Assembly: GCA_016342685.1 (NCBI GenBank)
Contig: JAEINU010000004.1
Location: 434,001-498,000 of the forward strand
Direction: 5' to 3'
Source: Bacteroidales bacterium
GTDB taxonomy: Bacteria; Bacteroidota; Bacteroidia; Bacteroidales; UBA12077
DNA length: 64,000 nt
The notes beneath the pieces are model-generated. The model saw nothing but the letters and a program-made list of their open reading frames with translations. It was not told the DNA's origin and made no database searches. Made by a program: the position numbers and the translations under genes. Positions 62,386 to 64,000 of this stretch are shown here, in pieces (positions within the stretch are counted from its first letter, which is position 1; each line of letters opens with the position of its first letter).

Positions 62386-64000
62386 CTAATCGTCTTCAAG
62401 GGTAGATATATCTCCAATTTCTTCACCCCATTCTTTTGCGTGAAGCAATCTTCGCATAATTTTCCCACTTCTTGTTTTTGGTAGAGTATCCATGTATTCA
62501 ATTTCCTGAGGCATTGCCAATGGAGAAAGTTTTTTTCGGATGAAATTCATGATTTTTAGCTCTAATTCATCGCTAGCTTCATTGCCTGGTTTTAATGTTA
62601 CGAAGGCTTTAACAACTTCCATATTAACATCGTCTGGTTTAGCTACCACAGCAGATTCTGCAACCGCTTCATGCTCTAGTAAAGCCGATTCTACTTCAAA
62701 TGGACTTACTAAATGGCCTCCGGTATTAATTACATCGTCATCTCTGCCAATAAACCAGTAATATCCTTCATTATCAATATATGCACGATCACCAGGTAAA
62801 TACCAGCCATTTTCAAACTTTTTCTGATAGGTTTCTTCATTTCTCCAATATGTTCTCATCATCGCTGGCCATCCGGGTTTAAATCCAATTAATCCAGGTT
62901 TTCCAATCTCATTAATTGGTTCAAATGTTTTGGTATCCAAAATGCTTGCTGTAATTCCAGGAAACGGTTTGCCCATTGATCCTGGCTTAATTTTCATTCC
63001 CGGGTAATTTGTTAACATCATTGATCCCGTTTCTGTTTGCCAGTAAGTGTCTAAAAAAGCTTTTCCAAATACCTTCTCAGACCATATTACTGCTTCAGCA
63101 TTTAATGGTTCGCCTACACTGGCTAAATGTCGCAACGAAGAAAGATCATGTTCTTTAATAATATTTTCTCCGGCTTTCATTAATGATCGAATAGCAGTTG
63201 GTGCTGAGTACCAAACAGTAATTTTTCTTTTTTGGATGAACTTATACCACGATTCTGCTGAGAATCCAGTATCAAGAACACATTGAGTAATACCTAAGCT
63301 CCATGGACCAATAATTCCATATGATGTTCCTGTAACCCACCCTGGGTCGGCGGTACACCAATAGATATCATCATCCTGAAGGTCGAGAACCCATTTTGTG
63401 GTTAAATATTGTGAAATCAGAGAGTAGTGAACATGCTTTACTCCTTTAGGTTGACCCGTAGTTCCTGATGTATAATGTAAAACGGATGGAGATTCAGCTT
63501 TTGTTTGGCTAATTTCAAAATTCTCAACTTGGATTGCATCATCCATATTAAATGCAACTTCTCTTTCTCTCAATGGATTTTTACCTTCATAATCAACAAT
63601 AATAATATGTTTCAAATAAGGCATTTGATCCAGAATCTTTCGAACTTTGGACACATGTTTTCGCTGTGTAATAATAGCAGTTGTTTGTGCATTGTCTAAA
63701 CGCACATGTAACGATTCATCGCCAAAGGCTGAGAATAGGGGTTGTGCAATTGCTCCGAGTTTTAAAATTCCCAAAAACCCCATGTATAGTTCGGGGATTT
63801 TGTCCATAAAAAGACAAACTCGGTCTTCAGTTTTTATACCCAAGTTTTTTAGAAAAGAAGCAATTGTGTTGCTTCGTAAACGAACATCATTAAAGGTGTA
63901 GGTTTTTTCAATTCCACCCAATCCTTCCCAAATCAAAGCTTTTTTATCGGCTTTTCCTTGTTTGCAGATTCGGTCTGAGCAATACCAACCAATATTAATG
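62386..64000 (-). CDS. Acyl-CoA/ACP ligase (AMP-forming), 5' end outside the window
   Basis: At least 537 codons; the reading frame is open up to the right edge (...INIGWYCSDR precedes the first Met-like codon), so the start lies beyond 64000. It is an adenylate-forming enzyme with the P-loop YTSGTTGQPKGV, the YWQTETGSMM motif, the hinge WFIGRDDDVINTGGH and the C-terminal lysine in LPKTRSGKIMRR. It is closest in style to the acetyl-CoA synthetase AcsA group. Next to an ACP and an oxoamine synthase it probably loads fatty acids on the carrier. Confidence 0.88.
   Translation of the reverse strand, partial: INIGWYCSDRICKQGKADKKALIWEGLGGIEKTYTFNDVRLRSNTIASFLKNLGIKTEDRVCLFMDKIPELYMGFLGILKLGAIAQPLFSAFGDESLHVRLDNAQTTAIITQRKHVSKVRKILDQMPYLKHIIIVDYEGKNPLREREVAFNMDDAIQVENFEISQTKAESPSVLHYTSGTTGQPKGVKHVHYSLISQYLTTKWVLDLQDDDIYWCTADPGWVTGTSYGIIGPWSLGITQCVLDTGFSAESWYKFIQKRKITVWYSAPTAIRSLMKAGENIIKEHDLSSLRHLASVGEPLNAEAVIWSEKVFGKAFLDTYWQTETGSMMLTNYPGMKIKPGSMGKPFPGITASILDTKTFEPINEIGKPGLIGFKPGWPAMMRTYWRNEETYQKKFENGWYLPGDRAYIDNEGYYWFIGRDDDVINTGGHLVSPFEVESALLEHEAVAESAVVAKPDDVNMEVVKAFVTLKPGNEASDELELKIMNFIRKKLSPLAMPQEIEYMDTLPKTRSGKIMRRLLHAKEWGEEIGDISTLEDD

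Noticed and set aside
1-64000. CRISPR array, rRNA operon, transposase, integrase or prophage
   Set aside because: None of the expected repeats, genes or motifs were found on either strand.

Overview
The window is AT-rich (roughly two thirds A+T) and reads as chromosomal DNA of a Bacteroidota bacterium. A marine Marinilabiliales/Marinifilaceae-like member is my best guess, from overall gene style only. Supporting signs are a PorZ-type type IX secretion protein, SusC-like carboxypeptidase-regulatory/TonB-box modules in non-receptor proteins, DUF5723 and DUF4382 proteins, many 'MKK...C' lipoproteins, and promoters of the TTTG-N(17-20)-TAnnTTTG type (clearest upstream of tRNA-Gln). I see no rRNA, CRISPR array, transposase or prophage. 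One tRNA is present.

Layout. 0-9.3 kb: a sigma factor gene with a membrane-anchored carboxypeptidase-regulatory/TonB-C-like partner, divergent from a vWA protein carrying the same module; then an SDR-DUF2867 protein, a front-end fatty acid desaturase, a cold-shock-domain protein, an Asp/Glu racemase and a secreted HExxH protein. 9.4-17.6 kb: two tandem secreted fibre-like paralogs, a small lipoprotein, a methyltransferase, malate:quinone oxidoreductase (mqo), a lipoprotein, and then a diverged copy of the mqo 3' end plus a tiny lysine-rich ORF. 17.6-34 kb: EamA transporter, a KefF/KefC pair, a YyaL-like thioredoxin-fold lipoprotein, a LysE exporter, an MBL hydrolase, a truncated DUF427 gene, a membrane protein with 12 CxxC motifs, a lipoprotein/DUF5723 pair, an S9 peptidase and a MITE-like element. 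34-40 kb: a secreted Cys/His (papain/NlpC-like) lipoprotein, tRNA-Gln, and a PspC-PadR-PspC operon with a probable PadR operator. 40-51 kb: a huge sensor with propeller, adenylate cyclase and HD domains, a universal stress protein, rdgB, porZ, a CsgG-like/DUF1566 pair and recO. 51-59 kb: a PLP-fold aminotransferase homologue that lacks its catalytic lysine, a GH3-family operon ending in a deoxynucleoside kinase, and an ECF sigma factor with an anti-sigma/outer-membrane-barrel fusion flanked by lipoproteins. 59.3-64 kb: kbl, and an operon of acyl-CoA/ACP ligase, acyl carrier protein and a second alpha-oxoamine synthase, which looks like a sulfonolipid or sphingolipid headgroup-condensation cassette.

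The most noteworthy items are the lysine-less aminotransferase next to GH3, the cyclase-plus-HD sensor fusion, the lipid-type oxoamine synthase operon, the dual-membrane anti-sigma system, the mqo tail duplication, and the module shared between the two divergent genes at the left end. All functional statements are read from sequence motifs; no database search was run.
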